From: Paenibacillus assamensis DSM 18201
GTDB taxonomy: Bacteria; Bacillota; Bacilli; Paenibacillales; Paenibacillaceae
Reading direction: 5' to 3'
DNA length: 64,000 nt
Assembly (NCBI RefSeq): GCF_000422445.1
Contig: NZ_KE383838.1
Coordinates: 348,056-412,055, forward strand
Below the pieces are notes generated by a model that did not search any database, was not told the DNA's origin, and was given only the letters and a program-made list of their open reading frames with translations. Positions 1 through 8,532 of this stretch are shown here, in pieces. The first letter of the stretch is position 1, and each line of letters begins with the position of its first letter. The translations under genes and the position numbers were made by a program.

Positions 1-130
1 GCCCAGGCATTAAATAAGGACTAACCTTGACGGTGGGATTAGCCGCTAACAAAGCTTCCAGCGTAATTCCACAACGCAGACAGATACGCAAAGGCGTGTC
101 ACCTTTTCGTACCATATAAAGGGTGCTCAT
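1..130 (-). CDS. LysM-domain protein, N-terminal part (cut by window edge)
   Basis: The visible 43 codons read as the start of a LysM-domain protein. A LysM-like pattern is seen: Y-M-V-R-K-G-D-T-P at residues 5-13, then an I-x5-I spacing and L-x3-NP near residue 34. LysM modules bind N-acetylglucosamine-containing glycans such as peptidoglycan or spore cortex. The ATG at 130 is supported by an AGGGAG ribosome site 8 nt upstream. Two cysteines (residues 17 and 20) lie within the module. The rest of the gene lies outside the window, so catalytic or anchoring domains cannot be judged. Confidence 0.7.
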   Translation of the reverse strand, partial: MSTLYMVRKGDTPLRICLRCGITLEALLAANPTVKVSPYLMPG

Positions 131-367
131 AAGACGCTTCTCCCTTCTGCAGCTATGTTCTTATAAGTAAACTCTATGCATATAAAGGCTTGCACCATCA
201 CCGTAATTGTGATTCACCATACCATTGTTGGAATGAGCGTGCATGCATACGTCAGCAACAAGGCGCTTAGCCTCTTTTCCCACAAGCTAGCAGGAACGTC
301 CAATTCACCGTCGTTTGTTCTACATAAGATATAGCAAAGAAGCGCGACTCTAACGGGAGGACCTGCC

Positions 368-1702
368 ATGTACGTGTATCAATTAAATACGCATGTCGCC
401 TCTGGTGACGACCGAGCCTGTTGGGCAGATTTACATCTGCTGAATCAATCCAATGAGCCTGTGGAAGCACATATCCAACTGTATCAACTCGACCCTGCAA
501 CTGGTCCATCCAAAGCCGATGTCTATTACCAGCACATCATTGTGCTGCAGCCCTTTGCATCTAAGGGCTCTTGCTTCAACTTGCTGAACACCACAATAAC
601 CGGAGATTGGATAGGCGTAAAAATTACAACCACTAGTGAACAGCCAAACTCGATATTTGCCACACTCATTTTGAAAAATAAGCTAGCTACTGTCAAACAT
701 CATCATCAAATCCCTTTACATGGGACATTTCCGAAATATGCTTATGTTGCAAACAGCGGTGATGATACGGTTCTTATTATTGATCGTGATACGCATCAAA
801 TGGTAGGCAGCCCCATTCAACTCCCTCAACATGCCCTTCCCTTAGATATCGCTACTTCCAAATACAGCACATTCGTATATACGTCAAACAGCGGGACAGA
901 TAATGGCTCGACTATCTATACACGCGGTAATCAATTGTGGCCCCTTACGCTAAAACTTGGTGTTGAACCGATAGCCATCGAGACGGACGAGCCATACGGG
1001 CTTCGGATATTTGCTGTTAACAACAACTCTCCCACGAGTACCGTTACCGTATTCGACATCGTCAGCGGAAATACTGCCACAATACTTGTAGGCGATAATG
1101 CCGTTGCCATTAGCTTCAATGAAACACATAACCGTTTGTATGTGGCCAATCAAGATGAGGGCACCATATCCGTCATTGATGCAACAAGCTACTCCGTAAT
1201 TGCAACTATCCCACTATTGCCTGGCAACCCTAATAATAGTGCACCTGTCGATCTCGTGTGCAGTCCAGATGGGCGATACGTATATGTTGCAGCTAAAGGC
1301 TTGCCTGGGGAAATACAAGTCATTGAAACGGAAACCAATACACTGCTTAATCCCATTATGCTGGAGCACTCACCTGTATCATCTACCTACATTCCTAGAT
1401 GCTTAAGCATTTCTTACGATAGCGCCATCTTATTCGCAGCTATGTCTAATTACAACGGAGTCGTGAGTTTGAATGTCAAAAGTCCAGCTTCTCCCCGCCT
1501 ATTCCCAGATATTATCGTGCCAAGTGGTCCGCCTGAACATATTAACGTCACTCCTGACGGCTGGGAAGTATATATTGTGAGTAACTGGGGTTTTGAAAGT
1601 ACTGTTCTTATTTGGAATCGACGTACTAATACTTTTCAACCACTCCCTCTTCCTACTGGATTTCAGCCTGTAAGAGTCGCTTTCTCTCATATTATTGTCT
1701 AG
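368..1702 (+). CDS. YVTN-family beta-propeller repeat protein
   Basis: The 444-residue protein has no obvious signal peptide. Residues 1-115 form an extra N-terminal domain that I do not recognise. From about residue 120 there are repeated blades of the YVTN type: YVANSGDDTVLIID near 126, YVANQDEGTISVID near 258, then YVYVAAKG and VYIVSNW. Such propellers are usually surface or spore-associated binding modules, or are fused to cell-wall proteins; no enzyme motif is visible. The start is supported by GGGAGG 8 nt before the ATG. It lies divergent from the LysM gene and 113 nt upstream of an acetyltransferase on the same strand. The function is unknown. Confidence 0.75.
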   Translation: MYVYQLNTHVASGDDRACWADLHLLNQSNEPVEAHIQLYQLDPATGPSKADVYYQHIIVLQPFASKGSCFNLLNTTITGDWIGVKITTTSEQPNSIFATLILKNKLATVKHHHQIPLHGTFPKYAYVANSGDDTVLIIDRDTHQMVGSPIQLPQHALPLDIATSKYSTFVYTSNSGTDNGSTIYTRGNQLWPLTLKLGVEPIAIETDEPYGLRIFAVNNNSPTSTVTVFDIVSGNTATILVGDNAVAISFNETHNRLYVANQDEGTISVIDATSYSVIATIPLLPGNPNNSAPVDLVCSPDGRYVYVAAKGLPGEIQVIETETNTLLNPIMLEHSPVSSTYIPRCLSISYDSAILFAAMSNYNGVVSLNVKSPASPRLFPDIIVPSGPPEHINVTPDGWEVYIVSNWGFESTVLIWNRRTNTFQPLPLPTGFQPVRVAFSHIIV

Positions 1703-1815
1703 CACGAATGATGCAGCTTCGTGAATATGATACAGAACGCATAGATGAGGCAACCATCGTATTGAGTGCTAAAGCCTATCTGAACGTTCTAGAAGCAACA
1801 AGAGGAGGTATGAGC

Positions 1816-2361
1816 GTGGATCATTCTTATCGAGTCTTGACCTCCCGTCTTCTGCTTCGTCCTTTGACGGAACATGATCTCGAGATTGTGCTCAGATGGC
1901 GCCGTCACGACCATATACGAAAATGGTTTCCAGATGACCTTACCATTGAGCCTAAGCAGCAGCTAACATGGTATGAACGTTACCGCCAACGCGAAGATGA
2001 TATGATGTTCGTCGCCGTCGTGTTGAACGAAAATAAACCGATCGGGGCCGGATCTTTATATCGTATAAATAAGCTGTCTCGAACAGCCGAATTCGGTCGT
2101 GTCTTCATCGGAGAGGCTGATGCTCAAGGTATGGGATACGGGGAAGAAATCGTAAGGGGCATAACGGATTTCGGGATTGAGATGCTCTCCCTGCGCTGGG
2201 TAGAGTTATTTGTCAAAATTACAAATACAAATGCCATTCGCACGTATACCAATTGCGGCTACGTTCATGATCGCAAATATCGTCCTTCGAACACCAGAGA
2301 TCTCGGCTCCATCGTTCGCATGATTCGAACTGCTCCCCCCCGCTGGAAAGGGGAACGTTAA
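1816..2361 (+). CDS. GNAT-family N-acetyltransferase (RimJ/RimL type)
   Basis: The product of about 181 residues begins with the RimJ/RimL-like block LTSRLLLRPLTEHDLEIVLRW. It has the acetyl-CoA binding strand-loop near G-x-G-Y-G-x-E, followed by the conserved late segment F-V-K-I-T-N-T-N-A-I-R-T-Y-x-x-x-G-Y. These are typical of acetyltransferases acting on protein N-termini, antibiotics or small amines; the substrate cannot be told. I chose GTG at 1816 because AGGAGG at 1803-1808 sits 7 nt upstream. The in-frame ATG at 1810 is too close to that site, and an ATG at 1708 has no ribosome site. A shared terminator follows. Confidence 0.8.
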   Translation: MDHSYRVLTSRLLLRPLTEHDLEIVLRWRRHDHIRKWFPDDLTIEPKQQLTWYERYRQREDDMMFVAVVLNENKPIGAGSLYRINKLSRTAEFGRVFIGEADAQGMGYGEEIVRGITDFGIEMLSLRWVELFVKITNTNAIRTYTNCGYVHDRKYRPSNTRDLGSIVRMIRTAPPRWKGER

Positions 2362-2387
2362 GCTGTGATACCCGCTATTCCCCAACA

Positions 2388-2432
2388 AAAGAAGAGACTT
2401 CTAGGAACCTTGCTCCTAGAAGTCTCTTCTTA
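2388..2432. terminator. Bidirectional intrinsic terminator between acetyltransferase and murI
   Basis: An 18-bp perfect inverted repeat (arms from AAGAAGAGACTTCTAGGA and its complement) with a 7-nt loop lies between convergent genes. A run TTTTG follows on the minus strand and TTAAC on the plus strand, so it probably ends both transcripts. Confidence 0.85.
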
Positions 2433-2454
2433 ACATACAAATAAATGGGTTCCA

Positions 2455-3264
2455 TTAATAAAAGTTTGGTACTTGCCAAACGACAGGAATGGATTCCAAT
2501 TGGTCGCCTAGCCATTGCTTCGCAATATACTGGAACATACTCGGATCACCACTGCAGAACATTTGATGAATCGGGTGGTCTTCCTCATGAGCCAATTGTC
2601 CCTTATCGTGAAGAATGGTGCTTATTTCTCTCGCTGTCTCTTCTGCTGAATTAATAAGCTGTATATGAGAACCTACTACTTCTTGGACTGGATCTGTTAA
2701 AAATGGATAGTGCGTACAGCCTAATATGAGCGTATCAATTGGCGTTGACTTCAACGGCTCAAGAGAATCAGCTACAATTCTGTACGTGCTGGAATCTCGG
2801 AACATGCCTTTCTCTACTAGCGGCACCAGTAACGGGCAAGCCAAGCTGTAGACTTTCACATGAGGAGATAACCGCTTAAGAGCCGATTCATAAGCCGCAC
2901 TGCGGATCGTCCCATCTGTTCCAATTACACCGATATGGCCGGATTGCGAAGCTGATATTGCTGCTCTTGCTCCCGGATGAATCACCCCTACAACCGGAAC
3001 GGTTGTGTAGGATCTTACTTCTTCCAAGGCAACTGCTGTCGCGGTATTACAGGCTATTACGATCATTTTTGGATCGAATTGTGCTAAGTAGTCGACAATT
3101 TGTCGGGTGAACAACCGTACCTCGTCTGCATCGCGAGGACCATATGGGGTACGAGCCGTGTCACCAAAATAAATAATTTTTTCCCTCGGGAGCTGTCTCA
3201 TAACTTCCTTAACAACGGTTAACCCGCCAACCCCCGAATCAAACATTGCGATAGCTTGCTGCAC
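2455..3264 (-). CDS. murI: Glutamate racemase
   Basis: MurI converts L-glutamate to D-glutamate for peptidoglycan, in the cytoplasm and without a cofactor. The 269-residue length is normal. The N-terminal FDSGVGGLTV signature, the YFGDTARTPYGPR block, the first catalytic cysteine in IACNTATAVAL (near residue 73) and the second in LILGCTHYPFL (near residue 185) are all intact. Translation starts at a GTG with an AAGGAAG-like site about 11 nt upstream. The gene stands alone between a shared terminator and a DUF948/YtxH pair. The assignment is secure. Confidence 0.95.
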   Translation of the reverse strand: MQQAIAMFDSGVGGLTVVKEVMRQLPREKIIYFGDTARTPYGPRDADEVRLFTRQIVDYLAQFDPKMIVIACNTATAVALEEVRSYTTVPVVGVIHPGARAAISASQSGHIGVIGTDGTIRSAAYESALKRLSPHVKVYSLACPLLVPLVEKGMFRDSSTYRIVADSLEPLKSTPIDTLILGCTHYPFLTDPVQEVVGSHIQLINSAEETAREISTILHDKGQLAHEEDHPIHQMFCSGDPSMFQYIAKQWLGDQLESIPVVWQVPNFY

Positions 3265-3426
3265 GAATACACCGCTTCCTTCATTTCTTGTTTGACTGAC
3301 TTATGCTAGAACTTCCGCAATAGCTGATGCGGATGGTATGGTACACCATATGTACAGTCCTTGTAAAACGTACCTTGATCTTAACTGATACCGGGACAAG
3401 GTTCAAGTCGAGCGGTATCCAAAATA

Positions 3427-3466
3427 AATAGCCTTGACATCGGCGCTAACCAAGGTCAAGGCTATA
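3427..3466 (-). terminator. Terminator of the DUF948/YtxH operon
   Basis: Inverted repeat TAGCCTTGAC / GTCAAGGCTA (10 bp each arm) followed on the minus strand by TTTATTTT. It lies 30 nt after the YtxH gene stop. Confidence 0.8.
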
Positions 3467-3495
3467 TGGATCCAATTACTTGTTACGAAAATGAT

Positions 3496-3858
3496 TTATT
3501 TGGACTCACAAGCACTGTCGCTCTCGCATACTTCTTCACCACACGGAGATTCATTCGCTTCATTATTATCAGAAATCTCTTCGGCTACGGAAGATACTTG
3601 GAGTCTAGATTGCTTCCATTCAGAAATAGACTGCTTCACTTCGCCGATACGATTTTTGGAAGCCTCAATCATTTCACTCGTCGATTCACCAACTTGCTTC
3701 GCAATCGTTTGTGTACGCTCTCCAATCTGTTTGGCACCTTCCGCGATATCTTCTCTTAACTCGCGCCCAGACTTTGGCGCAAACAATAAGGCGGATACCG
3801 ATCCTACCACTGTACCAATAATTGCCCCAATCCAAAATGGCTTTGTGCCCTTTGCCAT
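3496..3858 (-). CDS. YtxH-domain protein
   Basis: This 120-residue protein starts MAKGTKPFWIGAIIGTVVGS. It has one glycine-rich membrane segment (residues 7-27), then ALLFAPKSGRELRED, the hallmark of YtxH-like general-stress proteins, then a long charged amphipathic helix likely to form a coiled coil. The tail is acidic with two cysteines. The start at 3858 is backed by GAGGAGG 8 nt upstream; an upstream in-frame extension lacks a site. It is the second gene of an operon with the DUF948 protein. The precise role is unknown, but DUF948 and YtxH commonly co-occur at the membrane. Confidence 0.8.
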   Translation of the reverse strand: MAKGTKPFWIGAIIGTVVGSVSALLFAPKSGRELREDIAEGAKQIGERTQTIAKQVGESTSEMIEASKNRIGEVKQSISEWKQSRLQVSSVAEEISDNNEANESPCGEEVCESDSACESK

Positions 3859-3926
3859 ATTCAACGTCCTCCTCGCTGTTGTCTCCGTCATTCATCCCGA
3901 CAAGCATATGTCCAACGAACCAGTTG

Positions 3927-4394
3927 TTATGGTTTGGTCGCTGCATCAACCTCATCTGACTTTCGCTCAGGCTTACTCGGCGGCGAACGACGTGCGGCCA
4001 CACTGGCGTACAACCCTGCTGCGGTATCTATCCAGCGCAGCAAATCCTGGATTCGATGTTGTTGGGCTTCATAAGCGCTATCTAACGTATTCATCGTACG
4101 TGTAATCCAGCCATCCACCTGTTCATGGACATGATTAACCGAGCCGCGTATACGTGAAGATGTATCACTCCACAAAGCGGTTTCTTGACTTACACGCTCT
4201 ACCGTCTCCAGTAAATGCTGCCCTCGCTCGGTAATCGCTCGCCCTTGCTGAATGAGCTGCAGCGTCTCTTTATGCAGCTCTACAAGCATGTGCTCCGTAC
4301 GATGCATAAACTTCATTACACGGTCCAGCAAAAGCAGAGCAGCAGCGGCTGCAATGACAGAGAACAGCAGCACGATAGCAATGATCCAATTCAT
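3927..4394 (-). CDS. DUF948-domain membrane protein
   Basis: The 155-residue protein has an N-terminal membrane helix (MNWIIAIVLLFSVIAAAAAL) followed by a long alpha-helical region of the DUF948 type and a basic, proline-containing tail. The start at 4394 is selected by AAGGAGGG 8 nt upstream. It sits immediately upstream of the YtxH gene (68-nt gap) and both end at one terminator, so they are probably cotranscribed. The family is thought to be stress-related in Bacillus, but no biochemical activity is established. Confidence 0.75.
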   Translation of the reverse strand: MNWIIAIVLLFSVIAAAAALLLLDRVMKFMHRTEHMLVELHKETLQLIQQGRAITERGQHLLETVERVSQETALWSDTSSRIRGSVNHVHEQVDGWITRTMNTLDSAYEAQQHRIQDLLRWIDTAAGLYASVAARRSPPSKPERKSDEVDAATKP

Positions 4395-4568
4395 CGAATC
4401 CCTCCTTAACAACGGTCTTGACGGGCGAATGCCCATGTCATAGTGACAGTATAAGAAGGTTGGGCTTGGCTTGACACAAAGGAACGGAAAAAACTTTTTA
4501 GTACAGAAAAGGTGTCGTATCGGTAGATTGTCCATATGAAGTATCTTTACAGGGGAGAGATAATTAAG

Positions 4569-4646
4569 ATGATTAGTAACAATAACAAAAAAATGAATAT
4601 GGAAGAATGGATACAGAAATGTGGATCAGCAGAGAACGTCTACTAA
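4569..4646 (+). CDS. Possible 25-residue peptide ORF
   Basis: A short frame (MISNNNKKMNMEEWIQKCGS...) begins 9 nt after AGGGGAGAG and ends in TAA at 4646. It lies alone between a minus-strand operon and a small membrane gene. No promoter or family is recognised. It may be chance; only the ribosome site argues for it. Confidence 0.2.
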   Translation: MISNNNKKMNMEEWIQKCGSAENVY

Positions 4647-4676
4647 AATGGAATGGGATACGAGCATACATTTATG

Positions 4677-4952
4677 TTACATTTGGTCATCTACTAACGG
4701 GTAGATGTATGAAAAAATGCTAATGGCGAGCAAAAAACTAACAATAAGCGCCTTCGCATAGCGAGTCATTTTATATGGCAAGTACTTAATGCCTACAGCA
4801 GCGATGCCCCAAATGACCCCGAGGCTTAACGTTTTCGCTATATAGTTGCCATATAGAAAGCCGCCAATTACAAGATACGATAAAGATACTAGACAAACAC
4901 TAGCAAAACTAAAAATTAGGACAGCGATGAAAATCTCTATGAGTTTATTCAC
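4677..4952 (-). CDS. Small hydrophobic membrane protein, unknown
   Basis: About 91 residues with three predicted membrane helices (roughly residues 5-35, 40-55 and 68-85), a positively charged KYLPYKMTRYAK loop and an acidic end (VDDQM). I do not recognise the family. The GTG start at 4952 is preferred because GGAGGT lies 4 nt upstream, which is tight; an ATG at 4964 would include that site in the coding region. No linked gene suggests a function. Confidence 0.5.
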   Translation of the reverse strand: MNKLIEIFIAVLIFSFASVCLVSLSYLVIGGFLYGNYIAKTLSLGVIWGIAAVGIKYLPYKMTRYAKALIVSFLLAISIFSYIYPLVDDQM

Positions 4953-5093
4953 TTGGACCTCCATTAGTACTTTAGTACTTATAATCACATAAGACCATAA
5001 TATACCACCAGAGCAAATGACAACAATACTTGGATATTTAAAAATACATAAAGACTGATAAATTTCAACGAGATCTATCTACCTATCTGTAAC

Positions 5094-5332
5094 TCTATCG
5101 CATATGCCCATCACCAAAAGGATATTGATATAAGTAAATACTAACTACAATAGCCCATACGATTCCTATTCCTACTATTTTTGCAACGACGGAGTCGAAG
5201 CAATAACCTGATATTAGTAGTAGAGCTATCGATTCACGTATAGGCTAAACATAAATACATACAGTCACTATTCCACAGAGTTCCAATCCACGGATGGATG
5301 TATCCTAGCATCATTATATAGAATGGCAACAT
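5094..5332 (-). pseudogene. Possible frameshifted small membrane-protein remnant
   Basis: Two overlapping minus-strand frames read as hydrophobic protein. The first is MLPFYIMMLGYIHPWIG... from 5332 to about 5234. The second is ...LLLISGYCFDSVVAKIVGIG... ending at TAG 5094. The second has no start codon, so a frameshift near 5235 would be needed to join them. The stretch otherwise looks non-coding. The remnant reading is weak. Confidence 0.3.
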
Positions 5333-5358
5333 AAAAAGACCAGCCACTAGGCCGGTCT
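5330..5358 (-). terminator. Terminator downstream of SufR-like regulator
   Basis: Stem AGACCGGCC-TAGT-GGCTGGTCT followed by TTTTTAT on the minus strand, about 110 nt beyond the regulator's stop codon. Confidence 0.75.
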
Positions 5359-5468
5359 CCATTTTCATTACCATTTGATTCGAATATAGGAAGATTGTAT
5401 GAATCTGAATGTAGAAAGTATCCAGTTCCCATCTACATCCCATCCGTTATCTAGGTCAGCTCGCTTAT

Positions 5469-6131
5469 TCAGCTATCTAACGAAGACTGCGATTTACGTA
5501 TCCGATACGTACATCTGCTGCCCTGCTTCGCTAAGCACTCAAGCCGCTCTACATCAGCTCCGAGCAATTCACGGAACAGTTCCAATTCACAATGACAAGG
5601 ATATTCATACGCTTGTGCAACTTGGGCAATGGGACAGTTATATTCATGCAGAAGCCATTCTTCATCAGACAACTGCTCCGTTTCTACCATATATCCGCCT
5701 GCATCTTGAATGCTGCTTAACTGTTGAACACGCTCTCCGAACGTTTTACCTAACATTGATGATTCATATTTGCGCTTTAAAGAACGACGTCGACCTTCAA
5801 ATAACTGTTGCACGCTATTATCCGAACCACTATCATTCGATTCTACCTCATGCAGCAAATCCAATAGCAACTGATGGTATTGCTTCGGAAACTGCTCATC
5901 GCCTTGTGCAGAGATACGGTACAACTGTAAGGGGCGTCCCATAGGCTGTTTGACCTGTACGGTTTCCAGCACATTTTCTTCGATCCCTTGATGAAGATGG
6001 CGTCTGACGCCCATTTCTGTTAACCCCAAACGCTCTGCAAGCTGTGCAGCAGACATCGGGCCGTTTCTCTTAAGCAGCATGAGCAGCACATTACGCGTTG
6101 ACGGTTTCTGTTGCGCTCGATTCACTGGCAT
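5469..6131 (-). CDS. SufR-like winged-helix transcriptional regulator with cysteine C-terminus
   Basis: A 220-residue regulator of the DeoR/ArsR-like group that contains SufR. An N-terminal winged helix (residues 13-75) carries the recognition segment LAERLGLTEMGVRRHLHQG and the wing GRPLQLYRIS. The C-terminal part holds cysteines at 166, 179, 181, 199 and 207 in the arrangement N-C-P-I...C-H-C...C-T-Y, as in proteins that bind an Fe-S cluster and control Fe-S assembly genes. No suf genes are in the window, so the target is unknown. An inverted repeat just upstream suggests autoregulation. The next gene upstream in transcription is the YutE-like protein. Confidence 0.7.
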   Translation of the reverse strand: MPVNRAQQKPSTRNVLLMLLKRNGPMSAAQLAERLGLTEMGVRRHLHQGIEENVLETVQVKQPMGRPLQLYRISAQGDEQFPKQYHQLLLDLLHEVESNDSGSDNSVQQLFEGRRRSLKRKYESSMLGKTFGERVQQLSSIQDAGGYMVETEQLSDEEWLLHEYNCPIAQVAQAYEYPCHCELELFRELLGADVERLECLAKQGSRCTYRIRKSQSSLDS

Positions 6132-6142
6132 TCACCTTTTTA

Positions 6143-6160
6143 ACGGTCATTTAGTACCGT
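6143..6160 (-). promoter_or_regulatory. Inverted repeat upstream of SufR-like gene
   Basis: ACGGT and ACCGT arms with an 8-nt spacer lie 12-29 nt before the regulator's start. A related half (AATGACGG / AATGACCG) is repeated directly. Possible autoregulatory operator; position is the only support. Confidence 0.3.
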
Positions 6161-6217
6161 CATTGTAACGCATATCATACATCTTGTAAATTCAATGACA
6201 TCTTACTTGGTTACGCA

Positions 6218-6652
6218 TTAAACTTGCAGTGCAGGCAATTCCTTCTGTAAGAAACGATGTACACTTTCGCTGAATTGTCGCATCGTAACATCCAAATTTG
6301 TAAATAACGGATGCACACCTTCACGCTTCCACTTCTCATAATCCTGAACAAGAGGTCTACGCAAAGCTACTAATTGAATCAAGACTTGATGCAATTCTTC
6401 ATCCATGGCTCCCGCTTCAGCAATAATATCTACAATATCTTCATAACTGCTGGCATCCCGCAAAATAAAGCCGTCAATTAATAGCGAGCCAACATCAGTA
6501 ACAATCTCAATGGCAATATGTAAAGCTCGTTCTTGGGCCAAATGATCTACAATCGAACCGCTCCAATTTGATGTTAAGCTGCCTACTGCCTGTTCTAGCA
6601 ATTGGGCTTGATCCAAACGATTATCAATCTGTTGACGATTTACGTAATACAT
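6218..6652 (-). CDS. DUF86 / HEPN-domain protein, YutE-like
   Basis: The 144-residue all-helical protein matches the HepT-like DUF86 family, and especially Bacillus YutE: an N-terminal MYYVNRQQID block, ERALHIAIEIVTDVGSLLIDGFI, then SYEDIVDIIAEAG and LVALRRPLVQDYEKW. HEPN nucleases usually carry R-x4-6-H; here the equivalent segment reads R-P-L-V-Q-D-Y, with Gln where a catalytic His is expected, so RNase activity is doubtful. No MNT nucleotidyltransferase partner is adjacent. The start at 6652 follows a GGGGG-containing weak ribosome site; a longer start at 6685 is possible. Confidence 0.7.
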   Translation of the reverse strand: MYYVNRQQIDNRLDQAQLLEQAVGSLTSNWSGSIVDHLAQERALHIAIEIVTDVGSLLIDGFILRDASSYEDIVDIIAEAGAMDEELHQVLIQLVALRRPLVQDYEKWKREGVHPLFTNLDVTMRQFSESVHRFLQKELPALQV

Positions 6653-6682
6653 AGCACAGCCCCCATACGAGTCATAGTGAAT

Positions 6683-6711
6683 CAAAAAGAGGCTTTCAGC
6701 AAATGAAAGCC
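6683..6711 (-). terminator. Terminator after methyltransferase gene
   Basis: GGCTTTC-7 nt loop-GAAAGCC stem with TCTTTTTG following on the minus strand. It separates the methyltransferase from the YutE-like gene. Confidence 0.85.
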
Positions 6712-6791
6712 CTTTCTGCCTCTAATTATTATTTAACCACACTTGGGGATTTACTGTCATCCTTATCCTTTAGACGAATTCATTGTGATAG

Positions 6792-7751
6792 TTATTTGCG
6801 ACGAGACTTATTACCTTGCACCCGAGCATTCTTCTTCGTTCGTGACTGCTTCCTATCAGATCGCTCCGTTACACGTCTGTTTGCAGCCATTCGTCGTTTT
6901 ACAGAATAGGAATTAGTCGAGGAAGGCGATGATGCTATCGCGCTCTTGCCTGTTTTTTCGTCTTGCTGCCCTACCTGCTGCTTGCCAGGACGTTCGTCTA
7001 TGCGCAGTTCCTCTTGCAAAGTCACCTGTTCCTTATTCTTTTGATCTTTCCGCCCATCTATATCTACCTCAAAAGGCCGCTCAGCTTCCACCGCATGCCT
7101 CTTCGCTTCCAGACGCTGCTCCGTGACTGTTTGTGGCTCCTCCAACTCGCGATGGGACCACTCTCTCAATTCTCTTTCTTGAATGGGGCTTTTAATGACT
7201 AGCAAATGCAGCATGAGCTGGTAAGCTACATTCATCTGGGACTGTCTTAACCGTCGAAGTTCCACTTCATCATAAAGACATTGATATTCAGGAAAGTAGA
7301 AATACTCCATTCGCAGCAGCCGCAAATCTATATTTTCCTCAGAAACCGTCTCATTATTCGATAGAAGCAAAGACCAGTTTTCACTAAGTGGGTGGATAAA
7401 ATCCTCCTCATCTAACATCGAATTCGAATAAGGGGACCAGTGACGAGCAGAATGTTCATTAAATAAATGCAGATAATGAGGATGGGTAACATGCGAGCTT
7501 ACATGTGCATAGGGGACGACAAGGCAAACGAGTGCCCTATCTTGGCTCACCCGATAAATTTCACGCATGATATATGTCAGATCATTCACATATTGGAGCA
7601 CATGTGATGCCATAACAAACTGTACATGATTCGAGGGAAACGGAATCCCATCGTTCAGATCATGAACGAGGTCAACATCTTCATATGGATGCTTATCAAT
7701 GCCTATGCAATGAGAATGCTTATTCCGTCCACAACCCAAGTCTATCCTCAC
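6792..7751 (-). CDS. Class I SAM-dependent methyltransferase with long basic tail
   Basis: Residues 1-100 form a Methyltransf_11-type fold: motif I RIDLGCGRN at residues 2-10, an acidic end of strand 2 (GIDKHPYEDVD), and VMASHVLQYV as motif IV. Residues 100-210 are less conserved. Residues 215-319 are low-complexity, rich in Glu, Lys, Arg and Gln, ending in a strongly basic segment that could bind nucleic acid. A GTG start is used, with AAGGA 11 nt upstream. The substrate is unknown. The tail is unusual for such small methyltransferases. Confidence 0.65.
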   Translation of the reverse strand: MRIDLGCGRNKHSHCIGIDKHPYEDVDLVHDLNDGIPFPSNHVQFVMASHVLQYVNDLTYIMREIYRVSQDRALVCLVVPYAHVSSHVTHPHYLHLFNEHSARHWSPYSNSMLDEEDFIHPLSENWSLLLSNNETVSEENIDLRLLRMEYFYFPEYQCLYDEVELRRLRQSQMNVAYQLMLHLLVIKSPIQERELREWSHRELEEPQTVTEQRLEAKRHAVEAERPFEVDIDGRKDQKNKEQVTLQEELRIDERPGKQQVGQQDEKTGKSAIASSPSSTNSYSVKRRMAANRRVTERSDRKQSRTKKNARVQGNKSRRK

Positions 7752-7884
7752 CGGTCTTCACATCCTTCAATCGCAGCTATAGAATTTAATACAGTCTATT
7801 CGCTACACATAAGACCAGTTTGTACAGCCGCCTTGTAGCCCGTATTTTTCCGCGAACAACCTTGCCCGCTTTCTATCGATAGGC

Positions 7885-8295
7885 TCACTTGTCGGCATCT
7901 TTTTTATTGTCATCCTTTTTGAGAACAGACATGATTTGCTTAATGCGATCTGGGAGAGGAAGTCCGAGCCGCCCATAATTTTCTGTAATGCTTAGCAGCT
8001 CATTCACCATATAAAAGCAAATGGCTCCATCTCTAAATCCATTCGTTCCAAAAAGCAAATCCATATGATATGCCATCCCAATAATGAGCAGCATGAGCGC
8101 TTTTTTGGCCAGACCCCAGAATCCGGCATTACTGCTTAATCCTTTCCCCTCTCGAACGGAAGCTGCAAGACCGGACAAATAGTCAATCAAAATCATTAGC
8201 ATAAATAGGGTAATTAACGGGTCCCACGCCCCAAACAAAAAGGTAAGAATTCCGCCCATTACACCAGCAAACGTATTCACTGCCAATTGGTTCAT
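7885..8295 (-). CDS. Phage-type holin (holin_4 / TcdE-like family)
   Basis: A 136-residue protein with hydrophobic segments (residues 7-25, 28-45, 66-85) and the family-typical block LITLFMLMILIDYLSGLAASVREGKGLSSNAGFWGL. The tail is charged (KKDDNKKDADK). Members make membrane lesions for phage lysis or toxin release, and stand-alone copies are common in Bacillales chromosomes. AAGGAGG sits 8 nt upstream. No endolysin or phage gene is adjacent, so a role in phage lysis cannot be shown. Confidence 0.8.
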   Translation of the reverse strand: MNQLAVNTFAGVMGGILTFLFGAWDPLITLFMLMILIDYLSGLAASVREGKGLSSNAGFWGLAKKALMLLIIGMAYHMDLLFGTNGFRDGAICFYMVNELLSITENYGRLGLPLPDRIKQIMSVLKKDDNKKDADK

Positions 8296-8411
8296 CCCTG
8301 TTCCTCCTTATCTCTAAGGGATGATATATTGTATTCGACTTGTCCCGTGCTGACACGGCAGGACGACTAGGGAGTGAAGCTTGTACACCTGATATTTTCT
8401 AAACAGAACAG

Positions 8412-8462
8412 CATAAAAAAGCCTACCTCCATTTAAACAAAAAAAATGGAATCAGACTTCTT
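8412..8462 (-). terminator. Terminator after lipoprotein gene
   Basis: Imperfect hairpin with a TCCATTT/AAATGGA core and flanking AAG/CTT pairs, ending in CTTTTTT on the minus strand, 70 nt after the lipoprotein stop. Confidence 0.6.
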
Positions 8463-8532
8463 TAATCATAGTTATTTTCGATATTAAAGCGGACAACCGA
8501 CTATGTAACGCTACACCATTTCCTACTTTGTG

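Noticed and set aside
3434..4105. 223-codon plus-strand ORF
   Set aside because: Antisense to the well-supported YtxH and DUF948 genes and passes through their terminator.
5399..5944. 181-codon plus-strand ORF
   Set aside because: Antisense to the SufR-like regulator, with no ribosome site.
7885..8295. Holin as a sign of a prophage
   Set aside because: No other phage genes, integrase or attachment repeats nearby; isolated holins are common in Bacillales.
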